28,314 nucleotides of DNA. Origin: DRVV01 sp038868255. Its GTDB lineage: Archaea; Thermoproteota; Bathyarchaeia; Bathyarchaeales; Bathycorpusculaceae. Positions 1 to 7,749 of the stretch are shown here, piece after piece; positions within the stretch are counted from its first letter, which is position 1, and each line of letters begins with the position of its first letter. The DNA lies in NCBI GenBank assembly GCA_038868255.1, contig JAWCTJ010000006.1:1-28314 (forward strand). The letters run 5' to 3'. The notes under the pieces were generated by a model. It saw nothing but the letters and a program-made list of their open reading frames with translations, was not told where the DNA came from and did not search any database. The position numbers were made by a program, and so were the translations under genes.

Positions 1-2
1 GA

Positions 3-71
3 AAAGTTGGACAACTTGTTGCACCATGGGTCCTTATAGAAAACGTTAAAGTCGTAGGCGGCGAAATGTAG
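3..71 (+). CDS. C-terminal end of an unidentified plus-strand protein (partial)
   Basis: Frame 3 is open from the window edge to a TAG at 69-71. It encodes about 22 residues ending in VLIENVKVVGGEM, which looks protein-like, while the other two plus frames hit stops sooner. The fragment is too short to name a family. It converges on the minus-strand glycosyltransferase that ends at 131. Confidence 0.5.
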   Translation, partial: KVGQLVAPWVLIENVKVVGGEM

Positions 72-76
72 GGGCT

Positions 77-102
77 ACGTAATAATAATACGTAATAATA
101 AT
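77..102 (+). repeat. Tandem 13-bp direct repeat between convergent genes
   Basis: The unit ACGTAATAATAAT occurs twice back to back (77-89 and 90-102). It lies in the AT-rich spacer between the plus-strand tail ending at 71 and the minus-strand glycosyltransferase ending at 131. No function is apparent; it may be replication slippage in a terminator-like spacer. Confidence 0.7.
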
Positions 103-130
103 AAATTGTTAATTTAAAAAATGAGAAACC

Positions 131-1336
131 CTAACTCCAGAAAGTTTTTGAGAATTCGTCCAATACTTGTGAATAGAGCTCCTTGGTACTCTGGCTTATC
201 TTATGCCAGTTGAATTTCTCCTTTACTTTTCTATAGGCGTTTTCTCTGAGTCGGCGGGCATATTCTTCGTTAAGGAGAACCTTTGTAATGCCTTTTGTAA
301 GGGAATCTGGATCATTTGGGTGAACTTTAACACCGGTGATGTCATGTTCAACTATTTCAGACAACCCTCCTGTGTCAGAGGCCACGAGGGGACTTTTCGC
401 CGCCATTGCTTCTAAAGCAACTATTCCGAATGGCTCAAAGAGAGAGGGAACTACAGATACATCAGCGCATTTTTGCAGTTTCCTTAAGGTTTCTTCGTCA
501 AGGAAGCCCGTGAAAAGAACCTTATGCGATATCCCCATACTTTTAACTAAACTGAGTAGGTTGTCTTTCATATAGCCATTTCCAACTATGATGAATTTTG
601 CATTGACCTTCTCTAAAATCTTGGGTATTGCATTAACAAGCACGTGTACACCTTTTTCATAGACAAGTCTGCCAACGAAAAGAACTATTTTTTCTTCTGG
701 AAGAGCGAATTTACATCTTAGTTTGCTCATCTCATTATCTGAGTACTTATCATAATCTTCTGTTTCTACGCCGTTAGGTATCATTATAAGCTTGTCTAAC
801 GGAAGGTTGAAAATCTCCTTGACATGTGAAAGCATATAATTACTGCAGCATATGACCTTCCAAGCCTCATAAGTTAGCCAAGATTCTGTCTCATGAATCA
901 TTCTCTCGTAATCTGAATGCAGACCTCCTCGCCTGCCAATTTCAGTTGAATGTATAGTGGCTATAAGGGGTTTTCTAAAAACATGTTTTAAACCTATTCC
1001 TGCGTTAGCTACAAGCCAGTCATGGGCATGAAAAAGATCTATCCCGCCGATGTTTTTGACTATTGTTGCAGCTTCCTTTTGCATGTTCATATTCATAAGG
1101 TAGACCCAGCTTGCAAAGTCTGGTGAGGGATTCTTGTAAGAGTCCACTCTGAAAATCTCAATACCATTAATTTTTTCGTATGGAGCAGCGCCCGGAAAAT
1201 CGCAGGTTACAACATATATCTTCACACCGTTTTTCGTTAGATTTTTTGACAAGTAATATACGTGAGGAGATATACCCCCTATTACCCGAGGGGGAAACTC
1301 CCATGTCAGCATCATAACCTTGATTTTAGAAGGCAA
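131..1336 (-). CDS. GT4-family glycosyltransferase, glycogen synthase-like
   Basis: A 401-residue GT-B glycosyltransferase that probably transfers a sugar from a nucleotide donor to a glucan or glycan acceptor. The N-terminal Rossmann domain has the glycogen synthase-like start (WEFPPRVIGG, residues 12-21), where the GG pair contacts the donor phosphates, and HAHDW at 103-107. The C-terminal domain has GRLVYEKG near 222 and the EX7E signature EPFGIVALE at 301-309. Length is normal for GT4. The start is a TTG preceded by AAGGGGG at about 6 nt, and this site lies inside the last codons of the upstream half-glycosyltransferase, giving an 11-nt overlap. It is the last gene of a GH57/wHTH/half-GT/GT run. 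Donor and acceptor cannot be read from sequence; alpha-glucan synthesis is inferred from the GH57 neighbour. Confidence 0.9.
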   Translation of the reverse strand: MPSKIKVMMLTWEFPPRVIGGISPHVYYLSKNLTKNGVKIYVVTCDFPGAAPYEKINGIEIFRVDSYKNPSPDFASWVYLMNMNMQKEAATIVKNIGGIDLFHAHDWLVANAGIGLKHVFRKPLIATIHSTEIGRRGGLHSDYERMIHETESWLTYEAWKVICCSNYMLSHVKEIFNLPLDKLIMIPNGVETEDYDKYSDNEMSKLRCKFALPEEKIVLFVGRLVYEKGVHVLVNAIPKILEKVNAKFIIVGNGYMKDNLLSLVKSMGISHKVLFTGFLDEETLRKLQKCADVSVVPSLFEPFGIVALEAMAAKSPLVASDTGGLSEIVEHDITGVKVHPNDPDSLTKGITKVLLNEEYARRLRENAYRKVKEKFNWHKISQSTKELYSQVLDEFSKTFWS

Positions 1337-1955
1337 TGGATGCCCCCTTATCGGCGGTGTTCCTGTAGGTTTTAAGTATTCTCCGGATCCATCCGGTTGT
1401 TGTTGGCTTTGTAACTATGATCTTATCTTCAGGAACTTTGTATATTCGTTTTGCTTCTTCAGCCATCCACTCGGACTTTACGATAATTTTATGCGCTTCG
1501 TAAGTGCCTAGCCACTCGATACTCTTTATGGCCATGTTAAGGGGCATATTAGCTCCTGGAGCACGGTGATCCTCAAAACTTTCAACAGAATATATGAAAG
1601 GCATGTTTAAGGCTTTTTTAAGGGTTACTGCTGCAGGTATGAAATGCCAATCTTGCACGTCCATTAAATCAACGCCTCCACCTGTCTGATAGTATATGCT
1701 GGCTGCAACTCTCTCGATCTCCTGATTTAACGTCAGGACCCACGTGAGGATGCTTATATGAGTCCTCACGGGGTTTGTAACTCTATGGATTAAGACGTCG
1801 CCTTCAACAAACTTACCAGTAGCATATTCGTGGTAGGTTATTACATGTGTTTCAACATCATTTTTTACGAGAAGTGAGGCTAATTCAGCGACGTAATCTG
1901 CAAGTTTTCCCACGATTCTTGGCGGATATTCCCATGAAAAGATTACAACACGCAT
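1326..1955 (-). CDS. Half-length, degenerate GT-B glycosyltransferase (N-terminal domain only)
   Basis: A 209-residue paralogue of the N-terminal domain of the next gene. It aligns along its whole length: SWEYPPRIVG at 7-16, VDLMDVQDW at 95-103, GTYEAHKIIVKSEWM near 150-164. It has no C-terminal domain, so no nucleotide-sugar site or EX7E motif. Key positions are changed relative to its neighbour: the phosphate-loop GG is GK (16-17), HAHDW is DVQDW, and PNGVE is KPTTT. The frame is intact with an ATG start 14 nt after the wHTH stop. Its last codons carry the ribosome binding site and TTG start of the following full-length glycosyltransferase. Possible roles are a non-catalytic partner or regulator of that enzyme, or a decaying truncated gene. 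The intact frame and tight overlap favour a maintained gene. Confidence 0.8.
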   Translation of the reverse strand: MRVVIFSWEYPPRIVGKLADYVAELASLLVKNDVETHVITYHEYATGKFVEGDVLIHRVTNPVRTHISILTWVLTLNQEIERVAASIYYQTGGGVDLMDVQDWHFIPAAVTLKKALNMPFIYSVESFEDHRAPGANMPLNMAIKSIEWLGTYEAHKIIVKSEWMAEEAKRIYKVPEDKIIVTKPTTTGWIRRILKTYRNTADKGASIAF

Positions 1956-1969
1956 TGCTTATCGCCAGT

Positions 1970-2224
1970 TTATGTAAAAAGCGCACAGACCTTGATTATT
2001 CCCTTTCCGGTGAGGTAGTAGCATTTATTTCCTTCATGATTTGCGAAACTCTCCACGTATCCTTCGTATCCATATTCTTCAAGGATGCGCTCAACCTCTG
2101 ACTTATCCATTTGGAGGAAACTTGCCAGTTCCTCGCTTCTTCTCGCAAGATTAGGGGCTATGGCGCATAGGTTGTGAAGAATCTGCAGAATCTTCTCTGA
2201 AGCTGGAAGATCCTCCCTCAACAA
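1970..2224 (-). CDS. Small winged-helix DNA-binding protein
   Basis: An 84-residue protein with a helix-turn-helix pattern: helix EKILQILHNL (about 9-18), ELASFLQMDKSEVERILEEY (about 32-51) as the HTH core, then a wing ending in KCYYLTGKGIIKV. This matches winged-helix transcription factors that are little more than the DNA-binding domain, though no specific family can be named. The start is TTG at 2224 or the adjacent TTG at 2221; the GGTGA box just upstream fits the second slightly better. It sits 36 nt after the GH57 stop and 14 nt before the half-glycosyltransferase start, so it is probably co-transcribed and may regulate the glucan operon. That role is inference. Confidence 0.75.
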   Translation of the reverse strand: MLREDLPASEKILQILHNLCAIAPNLARRSEELASFLQMDKSEVERILEEYGYEGYVESFANHEGNKCYYLTGKGIIKVCALFT

Positions 2225-2260
2225 TGCTCACCATAACACCCATTAACTTAGTTACGCGCC

Positions 2261-3805
2261 TTAAAAGTATTGGGTTGTAAATCGGATTTGGCTTGTCAGT
2301 TGCTTTAGCCTCTGGTTAACCGTCTTAACAAGCGCTCTTCTAAGCTGTCGTCCATTAAGATTGGATAACCTAATTTCCTTTAACTTCTCAGCTAATTTTT
2401 TATCTTTAAGTGAGCTTTCAGCCCATTTCTCGAAGTCTCCACGGATGCTGTGAAAAACCAGGGAATCCAAAGGAACATGGCGTATAACTCTCAAAAATCC
2501 CTTTAAACTCCATGTAGTTAAACCGAGATAGTTCTGATCACCCTCGCCGTTATAGAACAGGAAAGGCTCATTCGCCGCCACGGTAAAAAGCCTAACGCGG
2601 TTTTCAAAATCAAATATTACAGCCTGAGAGTTTATGTACGCCTCAAATGGTGATGAAAATGGACTAAAGTAGGAGTGGACTTCGCCAGGACCACCTCCGC
2701 CGGTGAACATATAATACATATGGTCGCTCGTTTGTAAATATCTCCATATTCTCAGGAGTGCTTCGTCCTCAGCCTCCTTAACTATTGGTTCTAGACGCTT
2801 TACGGACGTGAAGTAGGCCCACTGCATGACGTTCCCAAGCCAACAGCTTGTATTTCTTTCTACGTCAGCCCAAGAGATAAAATCATGCTCCGGTACATCT
2901 AATTCCCCGACTGGAGAGTGCTTCTCTATAACCTCTGAAGGAGTGGCCATGTCCAGATGCGGCCACTCTAGAATTTTCTGCGGCAAACACCTGAGGAAGT
3001 CATGGATGCCTGTTTCTGGCCAGTGATGCTCACCGAATGTTTCATAATCTGGAAAAATTACTATACATTGCCCAGGAGTTGCCGCCAACCAACTGGCGTA
3101 CTTATCGGCAGTTAGAGGCCACTCACTCCACCATCTTGCAGAAAACCTGAAGCCTACATCATCCGTCAATTTATAGTTGCGCAATAAAAGCTTTATGCTT
3201 TGACATCCTTTTGGCTTGTACACGTAATTAGGCGACTTTTCCTGCAGTACTCTTTCTATACCCTCGGTTATGATCCCCTTGTAGCCAAGCTCTTCAGCGA
3301 CTTTTGCTATGCCATTGTTGTACAATAGTTCAGTGTTCTCGAAGACCTTAGGCGAATAACCTAAAAGCTCTTTCATGACTTCTAAGTGCATTTTAACTTG
3401 CTCTATAAACTCCTCCTTTTTTGGATACAAACTTGCCAGCGAATGATAGTAGGTTTGACCGAGAAGTTCAACACAACCTGTTTTAACAAGTTGCTTGAAG
3501 GACTCCAGAAGGTCTTTGTTATACATTTCGCATTGCTCCAAGAAGACGCCTGAGATGCTGAAGGAAACTTTAACTCGTTTTCTTTCGTGCTTAAAGCCGT
3601 CAATTAGCTCCAGCAAGATTTGGTTTGATGGAAAATAACATCTCTTACAAGCTCTATTGAAAATTTCCCTGTTAAGCTCATTGTTAAAGTAATAGTTGAA
3701 TAGTTCTTCCTTGCTTAATCGCCTAAAAGGTTTACCTTCCCAAAAATAATCTCTTCGCAACCTGTAAGGCTGGTGGACTTCAAAAATAAAAACTATGTCT
3801 GTCAA
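2261..3805 (-). CDS. GH57-family alpha-amylase / glucanotransferase
   Basis: A 514-residue glycoside hydrolase of family 57, a retaining enzyme acting on alpha-1,4-glucans. All five conserved regions are visible: HQPYR at 11-15; GQTYYHS at 116-122; FENTEL at 155-160 with the nucleophile Glu159; FPDYETFGEHHW at 251-262 with the acid Asp253; and SWADVERNTSCWLGN in the middle. There is no signal peptide, so it is probably cytoplasmic. The closest described group is the MJ1611-type archaeal alpha-amylases, but substrate choice between hydrolysis and transfer cannot be told. The start is TTG at 3805 with GGTGGT about 7 nt upstream; residues 2-10 lead straight into the HQPY motif, so no longer form is expected. 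It is the first gene of the glucan operon. Confidence 0.92.
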   Translation of the reverse strand: MTDIVFIFEVHQPYRLRRDYFWEGKPFRRLSKEELFNYYFNNELNREIFNRACKRCYFPSNQILLELIDGFKHERKRVKVSFSISGVFLEQCEMYNKDLLESFKQLVKTGCVELLGQTYYHSLASLYPKKEEFIEQVKMHLEVMKELLGYSPKVFENTELLYNNGIAKVAEELGYKGIITEGIERVLQEKSPNYVYKPKGCQSIKLLLRNYKLTDDVGFRFSARWWSEWPLTADKYASWLAATPGQCIVIFPDYETFGEHHWPETGIHDFLRCLPQKILEWPHLDMATPSEVIEKHSPVGELDVPEHDFISWADVERNTSCWLGNVMQWAYFTSVKRLEPIVKEAEDEALLRIWRYLQTSDHMYYMFTGGGGPGEVHSYFSPFSSPFEAYINSQAVIFDFENRVRLFTVAANEPFLFYNGEGDQNYLGLTTWSLKGFLRVIRHVPLDSLVFHSIRGDFEKWAESSLKDKKLAEKLKEIRLSNLNGRQLRRALVKTVNQRLKQLTSQIRFTTQYF

Positions 3806-3960
3806 CTATTAACCACCCGATGGAATGTCCTGAGTTAGAGATTATCTGCATTTCATGTTTTATCTTTTGCTTACACCCGCGATGTTCTATGCTGGGTTTC
3901 CTGTGATTTTCAGCCGCGATGAAGATGAGTCGCCAAAAATAGGAAGGGGGATTGCAGGAA

Positions 3961-5190
3961 TTACTTTTTGCGTTGTGCTGCCTTTTCGAGGGCAACTACT
4001 CCAGGAAGCTTCTTTCCCATTAGGAATTCGATTAGTGCTCCGCCGGCGGTGCTGACATAAGAGATTTTATTTGCTAGTCCCAGCTCCTGTAGGGCTGCGA
4101 TGGTGTGTCCACCACCAGCTAACGAAAACGCCTTTGATTTGGCGATTTCTCCGAAGATTTTCTCAGTTCCATAGACGAATTCAGGGTTTTCGAAAACACC
4201 CATTGGTCCGCTTACTACAATTGATTTTGCCTCACTTATGATTTTAGAGTATTCCCTTACTGTTGCGGAGCCAATGTCATAGATTGGATAGTTTGTTGGA
4301 AGCTCATCCACAGAGATTTCTTTACGCTTTTTGTCAACTTCCACAGCCAGGTCCAATGGAGTCTTGATCTTTTCCGGGTACTTCTCAATCAGCTCCTTGA
4401 TGCCGGGCACTAGTCCCAGCAGTTTCTTTTCTTCTAGGAATTTCATGTTCGGCTCACCCAGATTGATGCCCCTTGCTACTAAGAAAACGTGCCCTACAAC
4501 TCCGCCTGTTAGCACGTAGTCGGCGATTTTGTTATCCAGCACATACCTAGAGATTTCGAGAGAATCGTCAGCCTTTGCTCCCCCAAGCACATAAATACAT
4601 GGCTTCTCAGGGTTTTCGAGAACTCTACTCAAGGATTTAAGCTCCCTCTCCATTATGCGTCCGGCAACGCTTGTTAGAACAGCTGTAAAGCCAACTATTG
4701 AAGCATGCGCCCTATGAGCTGCGGCGAAAGCATCGCTGACAAATACATTGGCAAGTGGCGCAAGTTCCTTAACCAACTCTGATTTGGCATGATCCTCAGG
4801 AGTTCCTTCCTTGGTTTCTCCTGCAAAATTTCTGACGTTATCTAAGACGAGTACTTCACCACTCTTTAGCTCTTTTATTGCAGCCTTAGCCTTTTCACCG
4901 TAAACGTCTTCAACGTATTTCACTGATTTCCCAAGCACTTTGCCCAGGATTTCAGCATGCTGTCTTAGGGATATAAAGTCTGGGTCTCCTTTTCTGCCCT
5001 GATGCGCCAGAACAACAACTTTTGCGCCTTTCTCCATCAGTTCTTTTATTGTAGATTCTCCATGAGCCCTAATCCGCGTGTCGTCTAGGATTTTCTTCGT
5101 TTCAGGGTCTACAGGCGAGTTGAAGTCAACTCTGACAAGTGTAACCTTGTCTTTCACGTCAACATCGTCTAAAGTTAAAAACTTCACCAT
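3961..5190 (-). CDS. pgk: Phosphoglycerate kinase
   Basis: A 409-residue enzyme interconverting 1,3-bisphosphoglycerate plus ADP with 3-phosphoglycerate plus ATP, in the cytoplasm. The substrate motif RVDFNSPVD is at 20-28, DTRIRAH follows near 37, AHQGRKGDP near 62 and VLDNVRNF near 114. The nucleotide side has GGAKADDSLE near 203, SGPMGVFENPEF near 329, and GGGHT followed by STAGGALIEFLMGK near the C-terminus. The internal sequence is of the archaeal PGK type, although archaeal GAPDH is replaced next door by a bacterial type. ATG start with an AAGGG-like site just upstream. gap lies upstream on the same strand, but a TATA-like element between them suggests pgk can be transcribed separately. 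Confidence 0.97.
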   Translation of the reverse strand: MVKFLTLDDVDVKDKVTLVRVDFNSPVDPETKKILDDTRIRAHGESTIKELMEKGAKVVVLAHQGRKGDPDFISLRQHAEILGKVLGKSVKYVEDVYGEKAKAAIKELKSGEVLVLDNVRNFAGETKEGTPEDHAKSELVKELAPLANVFVSDAFAAAHRAHASIVGFTAVLTSVAGRIMERELKSLSRVLENPEKPCIYVLGGAKADDSLEISRYVLDNKIADYVLTGGVVGHVFLVARGINLGEPNMKFLEEKKLLGLVPGIKELIEKYPEKIKTPLDLAVEVDKKRKEISVDELPTNYPIYDIGSATVREYSKIISEAKSIVVSGPMGVFENPEFVYGTEKIFGEIAKSKAFSLAGGGHTIAALQELGLANKISYVSTAGGALIEFLMGKKLPGVVALEKAAQRKK

Positions 5191-5236
5191 AGATTTTCCC
5201 TTCTTCTTTTCTGCTGAACAGAAAAATAGGAAGGGA

Positions 5237-5250
5237 TATTTTTAAACTTT
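5237..5250 (-). promoter_or_regulatory. TATA-like promoter element of pgk
   Basis: Read on the minus strand the segment is AAAGTTTAAAAATA, about 47-60 nt before the pgk ATG, leaving a leader of roughly 25-30 nt with an AAGGG ribosome binding site. It lies in the short gap between the gap and pgk genes. Confidence 0.4.
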
Positions 5251-5262
5251 AAATTAAAAGTT

Positions 5263-6273
5263 CTAGAATCCGGCTTTCTTTCCTATGAGTTCAATAAGCT
5301 CAACCATTCTGCAGGAGAAGCCCCACTCATTGTCGTACCACGCTAGTACCTTGACAAGGTTACCTATAGTCATTGTACAAAGTCCATCAACAATGGCTGA
5401 GTAAGAGGTGTGGTTTACGTCAATTGATACTATTGGATCCTCGGTGTATGCTAATATGTTCTTAAGTGAACCCTCAGCCGCTTTCCTGAAAGCCTCGTTA
5501 ACTTCTTCCTTTTTAACTTCCTTATCTAGAACGGCTGTTAGATCGGTTATGGACACGTTTGGAACAGGAACTCTTAGGGCTAGTCCGTCAAGTTTTCCTT
5601 TAAGACGAGGTAAAACGAGTCCTGCGGCCCTAGCTGCCCCCGTAGTGGTCGGTATTATGCTTAAGGCGGCAGCTCTTGCCCTTCTAAGATCCCTATGAAC
5701 CAAGTCATGTATACGTTGATCATTTGTGTAGGCATGAGCTGTGGTCATAAGCCCAGCTTTCACTCCGAAGTTTTCATCCAGAACCTTCGTTACAGGGGCT
5801 ACACAGTTTGTGGTGCAGGAAGCATTTGATAGAATATGGTGTTTCTCATGGTCGTACTGGTCGTGGTTTACGCCTATAACTACTGTTATATCAGGATTCT
5901 CGGCTGGTGCTGATATGAGGACCTTTTTAGCACCTGCTTGGAGATGTTTTGCAGCGTCCTCCCTCTTTGTGAATAACCCTGTGGATTCAACAGCCAAGTA
6001 TACGTTCATGTCTTTCCATGGAAGTTGGGCAGGATCCTTATACGATAGCACTTTTATTTCTTTACCGTTCACCACTATGGCGTCGCTTTTAACCTGTATG
6101 TCAGCGTTGAACCTTCCGTGAACAGAGTCATATTTCAGCAGATGCGCCAGCGTTTTTGCGTCGGCCAAGTCGTTTACAGCCACGAAGTCTATGGCTGCAT
6201 TTCTCTCAACTGCAGCTCTGAAGAGAAGTCTCCCAATTCTTCCAAAACCGTTTATCGCAACCCTTATTGGCAC
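5263..6273 (-). CDS. gap: Phosphorylating glyceraldehyde-3-phosphate dehydrogenase, bacterial (class I) type
   Basis: NAD(P)-dependent, phosphate-using enzyme between glyceraldehyde 3-phosphate and 1,3-bisphosphoglycerate. The Rossmann motif AINGFGRIGR is at the N-terminus, VNDLAD carries the Asp that usually selects NAD, and SNASCTTNC holds the catalytic Cys. AHAYTNDQ, RRARAAALSIIPTTTGAA and WYDNEWGFSCRM are classical class I signatures. This is the bacterial/eukaryotic class, not the archaeal type II GAPDH. The open frame runs to an ATG at 6285, but GTG at 6273 gives the family-typical M-PIRVAINGFGR start and has GGTGGT 5-6 nt upstream, so it is preferred. It stands directly upstream of pgk. 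Acquisition from bacteria, possibly ancient, is inferred. Confidence 0.96.
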   Translation of the reverse strand: MPIRVAINGFGRIGRLLFRAAVERNAAIDFVAVNDLADAKTLAHLLKYDSVHGRFNADIQVKSDAIVVNGKEIKVLSYKDPAQLPWKDMNVYLAVESTGLFTKREDAAKHLQAGAKKVLISAPAENPDITVVIGVNHDQYDHEKHHILSNASCTTNCVAPVTKVLDENFGVKAGLMTTAHAYTNDQRIHDLVHRDLRRARAAALSIIPTTTGAARAAGLVLPRLKGKLDGLALRVPVPNVSITDLTAVLDKEVKKEEVNEAFRKAAEGSLKNILAYTEDPIVSIDVNHTSYSAIVDGLCTMTIGNLVKVLAWYDNEWGFSCRMVELIELIGKKAGF

Positions 6274-6314
6274 ATAAACCACCATCTTGCATTATTCGGG
6301 TTAGTAATTGAAAG

Positions 6315-6333
6315 AAGTTAACTTAATTAACTT
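6315..6333 (-). promoter_or_regulatory. Palindromic operator/TATA region upstream of gap
   Basis: AAGTTAA (6315-6321), spacer CTTAA, TTAACTT (6327-6333) is a perfect 7-5-7 inverted repeat. On the minus strand it contains TTAATTAAG, which could be the gap TATA box, 42-60 nt before the preferred GTG. A dimeric regulator overlapping the TATA box would repress; this is inferred from geometry only, since AT-rich palindromes also arise by chance. Confidence 0.4.
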
Positions 6334-6375
6334 TCCGTCGTAAAATGGAAAAAGAAAATGGAAATCGAGAATTAG

Positions 6376-7722
6376 CTAGCGCAGCTTCATCAGAGCCATT
6401 TCCGCGGCGAGAACTATGGGCTCCCATGTTTCGTTTAGCGGTGGAGCATAAGCAGTATCTGCTTTGGCAAGTTCGCGCACACTCATCTGCTTCTGGATGG
6501 CGAAGGATATGGCGTTTATCCGTTGGGTTACATCCTCCCCGCCTATTATCTGAACGCCTATTATGCGCTGGGATTCTTTCTCAACGACAAGTTTCACTTT
6601 TATAGGCGAGGCGCCTGGATAATAGTCCGCCCTTGTCTTCGATGTTATTGAACCTGCAACAGTTTCTATTCCAGCTCTCTTAGCGGCAGCCTCCGTCAAT
6701 CCGGTGGCGCCTATCTGCGTGTCATACAGCTTAGTCACAGCGGAGCCTATTACACCGGGAAATACTGCATATCCACCTGCAGCATTTATCCCAGCAACTT
6801 TGCCCTGTCTTACAGCAACGGTGCCCAGCTGCTGTACGACAGGTCTTTGAGTAACCATGTGTATAGACTCTACACAATCGCCAACAGCATACACATCCTT
6901 TATGTTAGTTTCCATCCTTGAATTTGTCTTTATCAATCTTGTTTCTCCAATGGCTACGCCAGCATCAGTCGCAAGCTGGACATTTGCTCTTACTCCGAAG
7001 GCGCTTACGAAGAGATCCGCATTGATCTGCTCTCCACCAGCCACTATCCCCGTAACTTTGTCGGTGCCTAGAAACTCCTCAACAGGCTTTCCGGTTAAGA
7101 TATTTATACCCTTCTGTCGAAGCATCTCATCAACCATTTTTGCCATGTCAGGATCCAGCATGGCGGGCAAAACTTGAGGCAACATTTCCACAACGGTTAC
7201 TTTGAGACCTCTTTCGTTAAGGGCTACGGCAGTTTCCAGACCTATAAGTCCCGCACCCATTACAACGGCGGATTTTGCTCCTTCCCTTATTGCTTTATCT
7301 ATCCTTTCTCCATCTTCAATTGTTCTCAATGGCATAATGCCCTGCTTCTCTCTCCCCTTTATTGGCGGAGTAAAGGCACTTGCACCCGTGGCAATTATTA
7401 GGCTGTCATAAGGTATTTCCTCAGTCTTACCCATTTTGTCTACAGCTTCAACAACTCTCCTGCCAGTGTCTATCTTTGTTACCTTCGTTTCAGTTTTTAG
7501 ATTAAGCTTCATCATTTGGTAGAAACTCGGTGGAAAAACTATTAGGTCTTGAAAGCTTGGAATCTTACCCTCAAGAACAAAGGGCAATCCACAGCGAGAA
7601 TAACCTGCATTTTTTTCCTCAGTTATCAATGTTATCTCAGCTGTGCGATCAGTTTTCCTGGCTGCTGAAGCTGCATCCACGCCTGCTGCGTGAGCCCCAA
7701 TTATTACTATACGTCTCGGCAA
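6376..7722 (-). CDS. FAD-dependent pyridine nucleotide-disulfide oxidoreductase, CoA-disulfide reductase/NADH oxidase type
   Basis: A 448-residue flavoprotein of the single-cysteine disulfide reductase group. The FAD motif IIGAHAAGVDAA is at 7-18, the redox cysteine is Cys44 in YSRCGLPF, IIATGA lies near 108-113, and the NAD(P)H motif VVMGAGLIGLETA is near 154-166. The second FAD motif is DVYAVGDC near 270, and the C-terminal dimerisation domain has YYPGASPIKVKLV. Members reduce CoA disulfide, oxygen, polysulfide or related thiols, and the actual substrate cannot be told. It lacks the CxxxxC pair of dihydrolipoamide dehydrogenase. The start is TTG at 7722 with AAGGGA 6 nt upstream. It follows gcvH by 27 nt, so the two are very likely co-transcribed. 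Confidence 0.9.
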   Translation of the reverse strand: MPRRIVIIGAHAAGVDAASAARKTDRTAEITLITEEKNAGYSRCGLPFVLEGKIPSFQDLIVFPPSFYQMMKLNLKTETKVTKIDTGRRVVEAVDKMGKTEEIPYDSLIIATGASAFTPPIKGREKQGIMPLRTIEDGERIDKAIREGAKSAVVMGAGLIGLETAVALNERGLKVTVVEMLPQVLPAMLDPDMAKMVDEMLRQKGINILTGKPVEEFLGTDKVTGIVAGGEQINADLFVSAFGVRANVQLATDAGVAIGETRLIKTNSRMETNIKDVYAVGDCVESIHMVTQRPVVQQLGTVAVRQGKVAGINAAGGYAVFPGVIGSAVTKLYDTQIGATGLTEAAAKRAGIETVAGSITSKTRADYYPGASPIKVKLVVEKESQRIIGVQIIGGEDVTQRINAISFAIQKQMSVRELAKADTAYAPPLNETWEPIVLAAEMALMKLR

Positions 7723-7749
7723 TCAAATTCCCTTCTTTAGCCTTCTAAG

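Noticed and set aside
203..575. Plus-strand open frames opposite the first glycosyltransferase, and similar long frames opposite pgk, gap, MFS and others.
   Set aside because: They lie antisense to clear protein families with intact motifs and have no family features of their own.
1326..1955. Frameshift separating the half-glycosyltransferase from a C-terminal domain.
   Set aside because: The sequence after its stop encodes the N-terminus of the next glycosyltransferase, so no orphan C-terminal domain exists.
3806..3960. Possible small gene between GH57 and pgk.
   Set aside because: Frames here only extend as shadows of pgk; the interval reads as promoter DNA for the GH57 operon with a weak GATAAAAC element.
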